From Smallanthus sonchifolius (taxonomy: Eukaryota; Streptophyta; Magnoliopsida; Asterales; Asteraceae): DNA of 64,000 nt. Below the pieces are notes generated by a model, which saw only the letters and a program-made list of their open reading frames with translations, did not search any database and was not told the DNA's origin. Of this stretch, positions 47,795-59,477 are shown piece after piece (the first letter of the stretch is position 1; each line of letters begins with the position of its first letter). The stretch is taken from assembly GCA_023525975.1 (NCBI GenBank), contig CM042022.1, forward strand, positions 2,609,001-2,673,000, written 5' to 3'. Position numbers and translations under genes: made by a program.

Positions 47795-49280
47795 CACTGA
47801 TGGATTTCTCAAAACTCTCTTAGTCTTTTAGGCATTCTGGCTGGTGCTTCAATTAAATGTTGTATCATATTCATGTATTTATATTCTCTGCACAGAAATT
47901 TGACCCCGCGTGATACTACGGGTTACCAATGGTAAATTTACTTTTAGTTGGTTTTTATGCACCATGTGAGGAAGGTAATCAAAAAAGAAAGGAGAGAAGC
48001 TCGACTTATTAATGGCGAGTTACACAATTAGATTAAGAGATATAACAAATAACTTTTGACAATTCTTAAGTAATAATTTATGAAGAAATAGAATTACGTT
48101 GTCACATATTTCCTTGTCGCTAGGATAGCTAAATGTTCCATCTCAAAAGAGTTTACTTGTGGTGTCTTCTCTTAAACATATTACAAGTACTTCTTGGACT
48201 TTTTGAAATCCAGGTCGTCCGTTCTATTCTTGTCCACTGAAGGTATGTGTTTTGTCGATGATGATGGGTTTTTTTTCCCAATTGTTTTTTTCCAGTTCTT
48301 ATTTAAGGGTCACGATGTAAATTTATTGGATGGTATGACCCTGAGATGTGTCAACGATCAGTAGAGATCATACCAGGTCTATTGAGGTCAAAGAACTTTC
48401 AAGGAGATTTTAACCTCATACAACCCACCTCTTCTCATTTTCTTGGTTTATTTACTAGATCTATCATTTTTGTATTCATGTTCTTGAGCTTAGTTATGGT
48501 TTTTATAAGCCCCACGGGCTAAACTCATATTATCACTTGGATTAGATGAAACTTAGCATGCTTTAACAACTTGTACACAATTCTTGGTGTTGATTATGTC
48601 AATTTCATGATGAAGCTTGATTACTCTTCGATGAATGTGTATGTTTGTTCTAGTTTGATGAAACAGTTAACATTGTGGGTGTTGTAACCATATTATATTG
48701 GAAAACCGTATGTGTTATAGCATTTATTCATTGAATTGCATATTGTGTATGTATTTTTGTGGCGTTTGACTAGGAATGCTGAATGAAGGTTGATTATTTA
48801 GTAAGATTGGATAAATGTGTATCCTCATTCTTATGTTTGAGAAAACGTGGTGCATGTTATGAATTTCTCATGTCATTGGTTATGAAATTTTTTGGTTTAT
48901 TAGCATGAACTTTTAGGTTTTGTGATTGTGATATGATATTCATGAGTTAAAGTTTGGTCATAGCTTTGTCTACCTTACACATTTTGAGGTGGTTACATAG
49001 TGATGAAGGTTTAGTATTAGGAGACACATTGTCTACGTATCGATGTTCGGTTCTTACCTAAAACTATACTACTTATGTGATAGTTGCATTTGCCTATTGT
49101 GCGTGTAGTTAGTCCAAGGTAATAATCGTTTCTTAATTTAAAACCTAAGTGCATAGAAAATCTTTACTAAATTTATATATATACTTTACTCACATCATCT
49201 AACCTTTTGCCTATCACTAATAAAGGTGAAGTTTGAATTACTTTCTAGATTCAAATCATCACCAAGACACTGTAGACACT
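47795..49280. other. NUP205 3' flank and intergenic
   Basis: AT-rich 3' flank with possible polyadenylation words (AATTAAA, about 47,853). Beyond about 47,950 nothing recognisable: no frames with domains, no repeat boundaries. Confidence 0.5.
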
Positions 49281-50630
49281 TGTAACATCCGGAAATTCCG
49301 ACATACGCTTCGGGCCAAGAAATGAGAATGATGGATGATGGACTATCGGTATGGGTTTGGTCCGAAAACTAGGAGGGGATGGAGGGGGTTAAACCCTAGC
49401 CCTCACACTCCATCTTCCTTATTCTATCGAACCATCACTTTTAGTAGAGAGAGTAAGAGGGTTTTATAGAGAGAGAAAGTCTAGAATCTTCACCAATTGC
49501 TCCAAGATTGCTTGCAAGTGGTATCTCCAGTGTTTGTGAAGAGGAATACACGAATAAACGTTCGATTTGAGATAATCAGGCATCCTACCTTAGCTAGAAG
49601 CTTCCATTTAGCAGGAAATAGCAAGTGTCTGGTGAAATCTAGACCCCTTTTTATGCATTCTTTGAGGTGGTGTGCATATTGTGTGTGTTTATTATAAACG
49701 TGTGTTAATAAACAAAAGCGTGTAAAGTATTTACCATAATTGTGTGTTGGTAAATGAAAAGAAAATGTTTACTATAAATGTGTGTTAGTAAACGAAAGTG
49801 AAGGAAGATTTTTAAAGTGAAGTTTGAAAAGAGGCAAAACGTGTGCTTAAAGAATGTTTTTAATAAATTAAGAAGGTAAGTGTTTTAAAAAGTCATTACA
49901 TTGTCTAAATCTGGGAAGGGAAGGGAAGGAAAGGGTTCCTACGGGAACAAGTGCCAGGATAGTTATGGGCTTTGCCCCCTCTATAAGAGGCTTTATGGTT
50001 CGTTAACAATTATACAATTGGGTTGTGTGTAAGGGTAACGACGGTTACTCATAGGGTTAACGTGACTCTTCATGTGTTATGTCTGCATCATGGATGGTCG
50101 CCATGATTAAGGCAATACAAACGCTTCATGGACGATCGTAATGAACGTTGCGTAGATCCATGGACGTTCATCACAGAAGATAGTAACTAGTGTGAATTGA
50201 CGGATGTGGTATTCGTTCCATGGATGGTACTGACTTGATGGTGTGTGTGTGTGTGTGAAAGCAGATTAGATATAATAATGTATGACTTGAAAAGTACAGT
50301 GTGTGAATGTTATGCCCTTATCGGCAAATTTGATAACGTGTGTAAATCCTTCTTCTTTTATTTACTTGTGTGTATGAATGTTTTATGTAAAGTTAGAACT
50401 CACTCAGCATTAACTGACTTTTAGTATGCACATCAGGTTAAGTGTAGGTATGGAGATAGCTTTGGATTGCTTGGCTAGCTAAGAAGAGTTACCCGACATC
50501 GAAGGCTTCTAGCATCCCGTGTGTTGAGTGAAAGATGTAATAGTTAAGACTATGGTTTCAATGTTTTAATTGGTTGACAATTTGACAATGATGTAATGAC
50601 GTTTATTTTCCGCTGCAATGAATGCATTTT
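49281..50630 (+). mobile_element. Gypsy-type LTR remnant
   Basis: Starts TGTAACATCCGG, typical of plant gypsy LTRs, with a U3/R-like purine-rich stretch (GTTTTATAGAGAGAGAAAG, about 49,463), later 'atgttttatgtaaagttagaactcactcagc' style sequence and 'ttattttccgctgc' near 50,605. No matching second LTR and no CA end; it runs into the MuDR remnant. Contains the hairpin array at 49,687. Confidence 0.5.
49687..49793. repeat. Three-unit hairpin array with compensatory changes
   Basis: Three 27-nt units start at 49,687, 49,729 and 49,767. Each has an 8-bp stem around an 11-nt loop ending GTGTGT. Stems: GTTTATTA/TAATAAAC, ATTTACCA/TGGTAAAT, GTTTACTA/TAGTAAAC. All three pair perfectly although they differ at three pair positions. 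Confidence 0.95.
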
Positions 50631-51480
50631 AAGTTCAAGAACTGTTTGTAAATGAGTAAATCCAACAAGTGAGGTTGTCCGGGATTGGGGCCTTGCATTT
50701 AATGAACCTAAGCAAATATTGATCCTATTGAATCTTTGGGTTGTAGAACTTGGATCTGAGACCGGTTCAACATCTAGCTTCATAGTTGTACCTGGGTTTG
50801 TCCTGATCAAATCGTCAATGTAATCCCTAAGTAAACCATACTATGAACTATAATCTCCATGTAGTTGTATCTGTGCTTTTGATATGGCCCTAAAAGCTTT
50901 CATTTTTGAAACAGCTACTTCGTATTTCATCTGGAACTGTTCTTGAACTACTTTCACTGGGATGTTCGGATTTCTTCAAGTTGATCCATGAATTGTTGAG
51001 ATACAAAAGTTGAAGTACAAGAAACAATATTTCTACTTTTAGGACATTTATGATTTGCAATAAAGGTTTTCACCATCCAAGCATCTGATGCATAATCTTT
51101 TGACACCAATAGTACAAAAGGACATAAATATTGGTGAGGGTCTTTTTCCCCTACCACCTTTATTTTTCTTTTTTGGTCCTCCTAATATTGTATCTTTTGC
51201 AGTTTCAGCCCTTTTTTACACTTTCAGACTTCTTTTGACTTTCCTTATCACGGACTTATTTTGACTTTCCTTATCACCTTTAGACTTCTTTTGACTTTCC
51301 TTAACATTGTTGTACCTCACTAATGTTATCCCGGTATACCTCAGAATTGTTGCCGATACCTACTACATATTCATCTTCTACTTGAACATAATATTTTTGC
51401 TTTGTGCCACTTCATTTGATGTTTCATGCCATCCCAACATAAGTCCCCTTGGGTTCTTCAGTTTAGCCTCAATGATGTCT
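50560..51480 (-). pseudogene. MuDR (Mutator-like) transposase remnant
   Basis: Minus-strand frames give, in order, Lys/Ser/Gln-rich repeats (ESQKKSKGDKESQ, about 51,300-51,200), CPFVLLVSKDY...VKTFIANHKCPKS and TSTFVSQQFMDQL (51,150-50,960). After a frameshift at about 50,965 come IPVKVVQEQFQMKYEVAVSKMKAFRA and YGLLRDYIDDLIRTNPGTTMKLDVEP...FNRINICLGSL (50,950-50,700). This is the N-terminal DNA-binding region of plant MULE transposases; the DDE catalytic domain, which should follow, is missing. No terminal inverted repeats found. Confidence 0.85.
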
Positions 51481-51935
51481 CATGCCATTTGTGCAAGACT
51501 CTTCTTCGTGCACACATTTCTATGTGTCAGTTAACTTACATTTTCTCATATTGATCTGTCAAATCTGGAAATGTAATGTTTATCTGTAACCAATGCTACG
51601 AGCTTGTCGGTCAGATGATGAAATAACTCGAAATGAAAGTGTTTGCTTACTATGATCAATCATTGTTCAGTAATTTCCAACACGTGAAGGCTCAAAGATG
51701 ACATGAAGTTTCCAATCACTGGAACAGCACATAAGTAACGCAAATGTAATGTAATTTATCTATAACAGTTGCAAATGCAACGCAATTTGATATATGAAGT
51801 TGTTATATATGAGTGATCTCAATGGATAATAATGTAGTTCGTCTTCATGTAAGCAAACACTTTCATTTGGTTCTTGTATAGGGTTTTGATATCTTAAACC
51901 CCTTCAATGTGAGCTTGCGCAACGTAACTAACAGT

Positions 51936-52230
51936 CACTACTACAACTACTCGATGCTTTGAACGACCGATATTTAATAACAGATTTGAACAACGGAGCA
52001 CTAATATCAAATACACATGTTTTAAAACCAATCTATCAGTAATCACCGACGGATAACGTCGTTATCCTTCGGTGATTACCGACAGATTTCCGACGACCGG
52101 GTTTATTCGTCGGTAGTTTCAGACGAATTTACGAAGATTCACCTACGATCGTTAATAAAAAAAATACGAACTAGTTTTAAATTAAACAATTAAAAATAAA
52201 ATAATAACATGTACCGACGGATTTCCGTTG
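51936..52230 (+). mobile_element. CACTA (En/Spm)-type transposon terminus
   Basis: CACTACTACAA at 51,936-51,946, then many CCGACGG / CGTCGGTA subterminal words (52,048-52,225) in both orientations, as in CACTA ends. No partner end (TTGTAGTAGTG) was seen, so the other side is lost or outside. 51,541-51,935 before it holds nothing recognisable. Confidence 0.55.
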
Positions 52231-52290
52231 GTAATTTTAGATCTAAAAACGCTCCCCAAACCTTTTTGTCCAAACCATAAACCTACCACC

Positions 52291-52384
52291 ACCACCACCG
52301 AGCAGCATCCACGTGAACCACCACCCCACCGCGCCATTACCGCTACGAACACCACCACCGAGCAGCATCCACGTGAACCACCAC
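52291..52384. repeat. 34-bp direct repeat, two copies
   Basis: 52,291-52,324 and 52,351-52,384, both beginning 'accaccaccgagcagcatcc', separated by 26 bp. Confidence 0.92.
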
Positions 52385-53292
52385 TACCATCGTGCCATCA
52401 TTGTCTCTTCATTTTCGGTGAGTTAAACACCCCTTTAGTTTGGTTGAATGTGTAGTTAATAATTGATTTGGGTTGAAAGTGGGGTTTTTGTATGAGTGTG
52501 TGTATATATGTTTGTGTATAAATGCTGGATGAATTTTTATTGTTTTCTTTTGTATATTTATGTTGATGTATATATAAGCATGTTTATGTATGGATTTCTG
52601 TCGAAAAACATCCCTTTAGTTAGGTGTTGAATGTGTAGTTTGAAATTAGGGTTTTCTTTTTTTTTTTGTATGGGTGTGTGTATATACATATAAGCATGTC
52701 TATGTATATTTATGAATGTTGTTTAATTTGATTTAGTGTATTGATGTTTATTGTAGAAATTATGCAGTATATTTAACAAATAAAGAATGTATGTATTGAA
52801 AGAATGGCATAAATGGTGTATTAGAGTGGAATTTATCAATCGACTCGAAGCTTTCTTATCATTTGCCGAGTCCAATGATAGATATGTTGAAAGAAAAATG
52901 AAGTTTTTAAGGGAAACGATTACTTCTAAATTGTTGAATTGAAAAGCATATTGTAACATACCCGAGTCGAGTTATAATCAGTTACTTCCCATCATTAAAG
53001 ACATGCTATCCGAGAGGGTGAGAAAATCTTTAACCAGTTTCAAAGCTTATCCTTTTGAATCACACTTCAACAAAAAAAAAAAAAAAAAAAACCCAAAATG
53101 TGTTTTATTGCGTATAACCTAAATTTATGTTATTATAATAGTATAGCCTTAGTTATCATATTTGAACACATTAGTGCCATCAAGATGATTATACTAATCA
53201 AGCCTTTTATACAAACACAAACTATGTATTTTACAACCATAGTTAGCATCTAATCCAAAGCACCATTGTGTAATGTAACATATCCATTCATG
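52385..53292. other. Intergenic, SPX gene 3' side
   Basis: No gene seen. A poly(A) run at about 53,071-53,090 may mark a retroposed insertion. The SPX 3' UTR should lie at the upper end of this span. Confidence 0.5.
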
Positions 53293-55232
53293 TTATTTTG
53301 CTAGTTGCTCATGAAGAGGAAGCTTATTCCAAGTTTCCTCAATTCCACTTACTTGCAAAGGAGGCAACGAGAACACGCTAACCGTCGAGCTTTTGCTTCT
53401 TATTTCTTTCAAAGCCCTCAACGCCGAAATGGTACTTTTTGTGTACAAGCTCTTCATGTACTCCAGCTCAGCGAGTTCTTTAGCTTTCAATGGTGCCTCG
53501 CTGCTGCAGGCTGCACTAGTGGTGGGTCCCTCACCGCCAGCTTCTTGAGATGGAGGTGGTGGTTCAGTTAGCGGGAAGTGGCGGTCCAGCATTGCCTCGC
53601 ACTCCTTCACTAACTTGTAAAGCAAGTCAGTGGTGAAGAATGGTTGTTGCAGGACTTTTTGAATGAAAGGTAAACGAAGGAGCGCGCCTGTTCTTTTGTC
53701 GTATTTCTTTAGTATTTTTACAATTCCTGTTTGAAGCAAAAGATTAAATGTCAATAACAAGATTCTAATTTGAAATTAGTATGAATGATAATTCGAAATT
53801 ACAAGAAAGATTAATGACCTGTGTAATTAAGAGCACTATAATTCTCTAACAAAACCATCTCTCCATGAAAATCGACTATTTCTTTTCGTATCTTGATCAT
53901 CTCTTCGTTTGAATCCTTAGCTTTCATAACACTATCCTGAAATTCCTGTATGCCAGAGGCAGAAACAAACATGTTTAATTACAATCTAATCTTTGACTAA
54001 ACCAAATCTTGACTTCAAAGTTACATTTTGACTTTTAGAATTAATTGACTAAAGTTATCTTATGTTCATATCATATCCACCACTTCAAAGTATTGAGGGG
54101 CTGTTTATGTGGTCTAAAACATAAGGAATCTTTCTACAGTGAAGTCCTCAAAATTACTATTTCTCTTAAATATCATTAAAAAATACCAAAAAAGAGAGAA
54201 TCTTGATAGGATGAGACTATACAGTATACACACACTAACAAACTATCCATACACCACTGACACGTCATTCAGGCCGTATGAGGTGTTATACGAGGCCGTA
54301 TAAGGTGTCCATAATGTTATACTGGCAGCATGTGGTGTTATGCTGACATATCATACGCGCCGTGTGAGGTGTCCATAATGTTATACGCGCCGTATGAGGT
54401 GTTACACTGACATATCATACGCGCCGTATGAGGTGTTACATTGACACTTACATATCATAATGTTATACAAGCCATATGAGTTGTTATGCTGACATATCAT
54501 AATCGACGTATGAGGTGTCCATAATATTATACTAGCCGTATGAGATGTTATGCTGGCATATCACACGTGCCGTATGAGGTGTTACGTTGACATATCATAC
54601 GCGCCGTATGAGGTGTTATGCTGACATACCATACGCTCTGTATGAGGTGTTATGCTGAAATATCATACGCACCGCATGAGGTGTTATGCTGAAATATCAT
54701 ACGCGCCGCATGAGGTGTTACACTGACTCATTATCATATGTTATACGGCCAGTAAGTATCAAATTCTACACTATGCGTCAGAAACATGACCTAATTGGCT
54801 AATTGATGAATCATAGAACTACGTTTTGCCTAAAATTCATCCGTAATTAGCTACAAATAATCTATACATGAACACAGTTTGATACGATTAAACAGGCAAA
54901 TCAATAACAGAATTGGAATCCAGATCTGATACCTTCAATTTGATGATATACTCTTCCTCTTTCTCAACGAAGAACGAATTGAATTTCTCCACTTCCTGTT
55001 CCAGCAACTGAACGAAATCAATCTCTTCGTTCGACATTTCTCCACCACCGCCACCGCCGTCTTCGTCGGAAATCCGCGCCTTCTTCGCCGGTCTGTTACA
55101 CTCATCGGCGGATTTGTCCTGTGGTTTGATAAGCTTCAATCGTTTCTTCAGTTCTTTGTACGACAAGAACTTGTCTCTCCATTCCGGTAAGGTTTCCTCC
55201 ATCTGATTGCTTAAACTCTTACCGAATTTCAT
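53293..55232 (-). CDS. SPX-domain protein, SPX1/SPX2 class
   Basis: Stand-alone SPX protein, a nuclear phosphate-status sensor that binds inositol pyrophosphates and then sequesters PHR1-type transcription factors. Three exons, minus strand: 55,232-54,933; 53,945-53,819; 53,726-53,293 (GT-AG, frames join), giving 286 residues; the three-exon layout and length match SPX1/SPX2. MKFGKSLSNQMEETLPEWRDKFLSYKELKK carries the ligand-contact Tyr25 and Lys29; the second Lys cluster GIVKILKKYDKRTGAL is at 143-158. FFTTDLLYKLVKECE and the C-terminal LEYMKSLYTKSTISALRALKEIRSKSSTVSVFSLPPL are typical. A Gly run (residues 59-64) lies in the variable linker. Paralogue number not assigned. Two P1BS sites sit upstream. 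Looks intact. Confidence 0.95.
54273..54748. repeat. 14-unit minisatellite in SPX intron 1
   Basis: About fourteen units, mostly 34 bp with some of 30 or 48 bp, built on CCGTATGAGGTGTTA...CATATCATACGCG. Neighbouring units create the palindrome CATACG-CGC-CGTATG at each junction. Two unit types occur, one ending '..gacatatcatacgcg', the other '..ccataatgttatact'. It fills about half of the 987-bp intron. Confidence 0.93.
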
Positions 55233-55290
55233 GATTGATGTGAAATTGAGTTCCGATTTGTGATTTGTGGACGCGAAGGCGGAGGAGGAG

Positions 55291-55297
55291 GAATATA
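55291..55297 (-). promoter_or_regulatory. Possible TATA box of the SPX gene
   Basis: Minus strand TTATATTC about 60 bases before the ATG, just downstream of the two P1BS sites. Position is plausible but would leave a short leader. Confidence 0.35.
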
Positions 55298-55309
55298 ACA
55301 GGGGAGGGG

Positions 55310-55317
55310 GAATATGC
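55310..55317 (-). promoter_or_regulatory. P1BS site 1 (PHR1-binding)
   Basis: GAATATGC matches GNATATNC. It lies 78 bases upstream of the SPX start codon. SPX1-type genes are known PHR1 targets. Confidence 0.75.
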
Positions 55318-55331
55318 GGAGGAGAGGAAAG

Positions 55332-55339
55332 GCATATTC
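55332..55339 (-). promoter_or_regulatory. P1BS site 2 (PHR1-binding)
   Basis: GCATATTC matches GNATATNC, 22 bases (two helical turns) from site 1, so both could face the same side of the DNA. Confidence 0.75.
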
Positions 55340-55475
55340 TGGAGAATATTTCCGGTTTTATTCTCCGGGAAGAGAGAGAGAATGACGGTGGTGGACTGGT
55401 GGTGGGCCGGTGGATTCTAATTAAAGCTACTTGTTATATCTTTGTTTATTGTACTTTGTTACTTAAGTTAATTAA

Positions 55476-56074
55476 CTAGAAAATATGACTCGCCTGATGC
55501 GGCGGGGCCGTACGGTGACATTAATGTGTTTAAGTAAATAATTAAAGTTTACGTCATGTAGCGGGTTTGCGAACCTCGTTACACGCATTGCAGCGACGAC
55601 AATAACATGACTAACTACATAAAAGAAATGTATGAAGTTGTCACGACTCAGTTCTAAAGATCGAAAAATAAATAAATTACGGCGTGAATAGAATTTAACA
55701 TTGAAATGACAAATTCGTTAGAGAAGTTAGTAACAAAGTAAAAACAAAATAAAAATAGAAAAACTAACTTTTACAAACGAATATAAAAAAACAAAAGAAA
55801 AAAACAAACGAATATAAATTGGGAGTGGCCACCGACATTGGTTTTTAAGGGTTTGTTAATAATAATTAGAAGATTGATGATAATAATTAATAAAATTAAG
55901 AAATATATGTTAGTTATTTAAAGTTACGGTAATTAAACAAGTGATGAAAATTGAATTACAAAATAACTACGAAAAAAGTTAGGGGTATTTTAGTCATTTA
56001 ATACGTAATTAATAGAAAAAAGTTAACAACCATCTAAGATGGTCCTTATTTTTTATTTTTTCAAAGCTAGTAGA
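55476..56074 (-). mobile_element. Non-autonomous Helitron, ~599 bp
   Basis: Minus strand: TCTACTAGCTTTG start at 56,074, CTAG end at 55,476; host A (55,475) and T (56,075) flank. A GC-rich segment lies just before the end ('gccccgccgcatcaggcg' on the minus strand), though its hairpin is weak. It contains the repeat family also found at 863-1236. Confidence 0.5.
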
Positions 56075-56683
56075 TAAAACGTGTAGTTTTTGAAAGGTGG
56101 GGCCTAACGATGCAATATTGCCTTACCAAATGACCCTTCCTTCTAATTAACTCATCATTTTATCTAGGTGTGGTTAACTCGTATCTTTAAAGACATGTCT
56201 ACTTCATTGAGCCTCTGAGATCTTTGAGACCGTCTAAATCGTATCTTAATAGATCGTGTTTCAATACATATAAGACAAAGGTATAAATATCCTAGCTCCA
56301 ATAACACTTAAACAAACTTTAAACAAATGTTTTGCTATTATTATTTAACAAATTATATTATGTAAAGTGTGATGGTTAGATGGGATAGAAGAGCATATTA
56401 TGAAAAGATCCCTTAAATTTTCAAAGTGATATGGCTTTTTGAAAGCATCCAAAGGAAAAGGGGAGATAAGGGCATATTCTAAGGTTTGGTTCTTTTGTCC
56501 TACCCCACCCCCACCCCCACTTGTTCATCTCTATATACTAAATTATATTTACTTTATATCCTCTATTTACTTATCTATTTATGTCATTTTCACCTATACT
56601 TTTTCGTTAATTATACTATATATTACTACATTATTTTATTAGTATCGTTTTTGAAACTTTGCTTTAGTAAACACTATCTTAGA
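56075..56683. other. AT-rich spacer
   Basis: No gene recognised; a CCCCACC run at about 56,505 and AT-rich sequence after it. Confidence 0.5.
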
Positions 56684-57148
56684 ATCCGTGTATTATACGG
56701 CTGAATAAATATAATTTTATATACTTAGTAATAAGAAAAATTTATGTTTTAAAAAACCCGTGTATTACACGAGTTGAATAAAATTTTACGTGACAATTAT
56801 AAATTATGTTAAGTTAATTTTTAAAACATTTTTTTAGCTGAGTATTAACTTTTTTTATGTAACTGATAAATGTTAACTTATATTAAATTTTAGAAACCTG
56901 GTGTATTACACGTGTTAAATAAATACAATGTTATATATATATACTTAGTAATAAAAATTTACATATTACATATTCATGAAAAACGTTTTATAAAAAATTA
57001 TAAAAGTCATTATTATTTAATAGGAGAGAGAAAAAATAATTTAAGAAATTTGTATAGTTAATAGGAGAGAAATGCAGGAAAAAAACTTAAAGATGCATGA
57101 GAGAGTGACATGTGTCACATCAAAACCTTTATTTATTATATAGTATAG
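56684..57148 (-). mobile_element. Helitron with repeated 3' end modules
   Basis: Minus strand starts TCTATACTATATAATAAATA at 57,148 (host T at 57,149). CCGTGTATTA-type 3' hairpins occur three times: about 56,695, 56,755 and 56,900. The outermost end has CTAT (plus strand) in place of CTAG. Same family as 13,356-13,827. Confidence 0.6.
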
Positions 57149-58340
57149 ATGATAATCTCACCCGATGTTTACATGTTATTATTATTATTTATTTTTGTCA
57201 TTTTCACATTTATATTTGAAAGTTGAAACTTTGACAAAGAAATATACAATGCATATAAATTAACAGTTTCCAAGTAATTTTTATAAAAATAGGTTACCAA
57301 ATGTAAATAATTATAAAAATAGCTTTATATTTTTAACCGAAATACCAGATTTCCTAGGATAAAAACAACAAAACATACACACTATAAGATTTAAATCTCT
57401 AAGATATTGATTGTGAGGTACACATGCCCCCCTAAGGACATATATAAAGTGGTTGTTTATAAAAATAGTTATATGTATACTCACTAAAAGGTTTGTTGAA
57501 AACTCTATCTAAAATCAATAAAACAGAAGAACCGAACAAGGATCACAATCTTTACTTGAACAGTTTATTTTTTATTTGATTCTTAATTTTATATTTCTTG
57601 ATTCGACTTTAGACTAGGTTCTTAATTAAAGGTCTTTATAAAAATTGATTATGGGTTTGTTTTAATCATGTTAACCTATAACCAAAATCAGCTAACAAAT
57701 GTCAGTAGCTCCGCCATACTCAGAACCCGGCAGGAGATTTGTTGTTGCTGGTCTTGCCAGAAAAACGAGGGTTGGTCTACGGTTGGTTTTGGGATCTCAA
57801 ACTCTGGTCACGGTGTAGCTGAAAATGGAGACGTAGCCGGTGTTTTACTTGGGTTGCTGACGATTTACTTGGGGCTGCCAGAGTGGTTGCAGGGTCGTCG
57901 GAGAACTCACACGGGTTTTTAACTGGGCTTTTTGGTGGTTCTAGTTACCGGAGGGAGATGGGACGTGGCAGATAGGTGTGTTCGGTTTTGAGTTTGATTA
58001 ATGGAAATGGGCGGCTGGAAAAACCTTGGTCCGTCGGAAAAACCTTATTAATATGTTTTAAATTATTAATTTTGTTTTTAAGCAGTAAGGGTATTTTGAT
58101 CATTTATAAAACTTTAATATAAAAGGTTAACCCCCATCCATTCCAAAGACATTTTTTGTTATGTTTGTGTATACTTTGTAGTTTTCTAAAAGTGTAATAT
58201 GACCTTACTACAAGGATCTTTGTTGTAATTAACTCTTAATTTAAATACACGTGAAAATAAAATATGTTTACTTTATGAGAGAGAGAGATCTTGCGACACT
58301 TTTTAATATAAAAAATATCACTTAAAAGTGAGTCATAACC
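57149..58340. other. Intergenic, no gene recognised
   Basis: Mostly AT-rich. A GC-richer island at 57,690-58,050 has short open frames but no domain or splice pattern I can support. Confidence 0.45.
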
Positions 58341-58354
58341 TAGAAAAATATATA

Positions 58355-58620
58355 TGTTTTTTGAACGGCGGTGTTATCGGTCTCAGTGGCATGCCTCTTC
58401 ATAGCCCAGGTATACCTCAGACGGAATTACAACCGTTCATTGTTAGTTTAACGCTCGAGGATGGCGCCAACCGTTCCAGGAGGAAACCGACTGGCTCGTA
58501 AAACCCCCTGACTTGCCCAAGAGAAAATCCGCTGGCAACAATATTTGAACCCATGACCTATTTTTAGCTAAATCCTTAAATAAAACATGGAGTACCGCTG
58601 GGACAAACCCCATTAGCACA
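58355..58620 (-). mobile_element. tRNA-derived SINE with 14-bp target duplication
   Basis: Minus strand: TTTGTCCCAGCGGTACTCC (A-box-like) at about 58,608-58,590 and GGGTTCAAATATTG (B-box-like) at about 58,554, tail of A's at 58,362-58,356. Flanks 'tagaaaaatatata' at 58,341-58,354 and 58,621-58,634 are identical. A different SINE family from the one at 33,512. Confidence 0.88.
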
Positions 58621-58799
58621 TAGAAAAATATATAGCCGATAATAATTGTTTCTACTATATTAGAAAATAATTAAATTAAAAAGTTCATAACATGTATGTA
58701 TTTTGTGCTTTTTTCGTAAAAAAGTCAGTCAATTAGTTCTACCTCATGTAAACGTATTAAGTTTCAAGTTCTCCTAGTTTAAGTAACCAATATTTTATA

Positions 58800-58905
58800 A
58801 GGCTATGTGTAATGGGCGTTAAAACAAGGGCTGTGAGTGATATGGCAAAGGAGTGGGGGCGTTGAACACCGCCCCTAGGGGCGTGAAGGGTGTAGTCGTG
58901 GGGTG
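58800..58905. mobile_element. Possible MITE fragment
   Basis: GGCTATGTGTAATGGGCGTTAA followed by a GC-rich palindromic stretch 'gaacaccgcccctaggggcg'. It resembles Tourist/Harbinger MITE ends, but the opposite end was not found. Confidence 0.3.
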
Positions 58906-59139
58906 CGACAAATCAAGATCCAACCAATCAATGCAAATTAAAATATCTGTAGTCTCTGCAAATTTCTTTTTTCCCGCTAGTCATATTTTTTTTTAATTTC
59001 GGATATCAATCTTTGGGTCACCAAATTCAAATCATAGCTAGCCTTCTCCACCTCTCAAGAATTAAAACCGATCATAGGCCGTGAACCGGTCACCTATAAA
59101 CGAATATTACAAGGGAGTGGAGGACCGTGTGTGTGTGGG

Positions 59140-59152
59140 GGGGGGGGGGGGG
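59140..59152. repeat. Poly(G) run after (GT)n
   Basis: About fifteen consecutive G bases after a short GT repeat; length may be affected by sequencing error. Confidence 0.85.
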
Positions 59153-59400
59153 TGGATTGGGTTGTTAGAACACAAGTTTGTTACAAAACTAAAACCACGT
59201 ACCTCAAACATGCAATTATGACTAGGATCAAACTACATGAACTATTTGTGCAATTAATTATTTGTAGAATAAACAAGACCCTAATTAATTTAAATGATGG
59301 TTTAAAATACTTGACCTATTAATTAAAATACTAATAATTAATGAAATAATACACCTGATGGCAAAAATTGTCTTATTAAACATTTACTTTCAAATTCAAG

Positions 59401-59402
<2 letters not shown>

Positions 59403-59470
<68 letters not shown>
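59403..59470. repeat. (TA)n microsatellite, ~68 bp
   Basis: Uninterrupted AT/TA run. Confidence 0.97.

Positions 59471-59477
<7 letters not shown>

Noticed and set aside
53305..53571. Plus-strand open frame over SPX exon 3
   Set aside because: Antisense to a clearly conserved SPX exon.
57668..57922. 84-codon open frame in a GC-richer island
   Set aside because: No recognisable domain, no splice partners, and flanking AT-rich repeat sequence.
59403..59470. (TA)n tract as a promoter or matrix-attachment element
   Set aside because: A simple microsatellite with no gene nearby.
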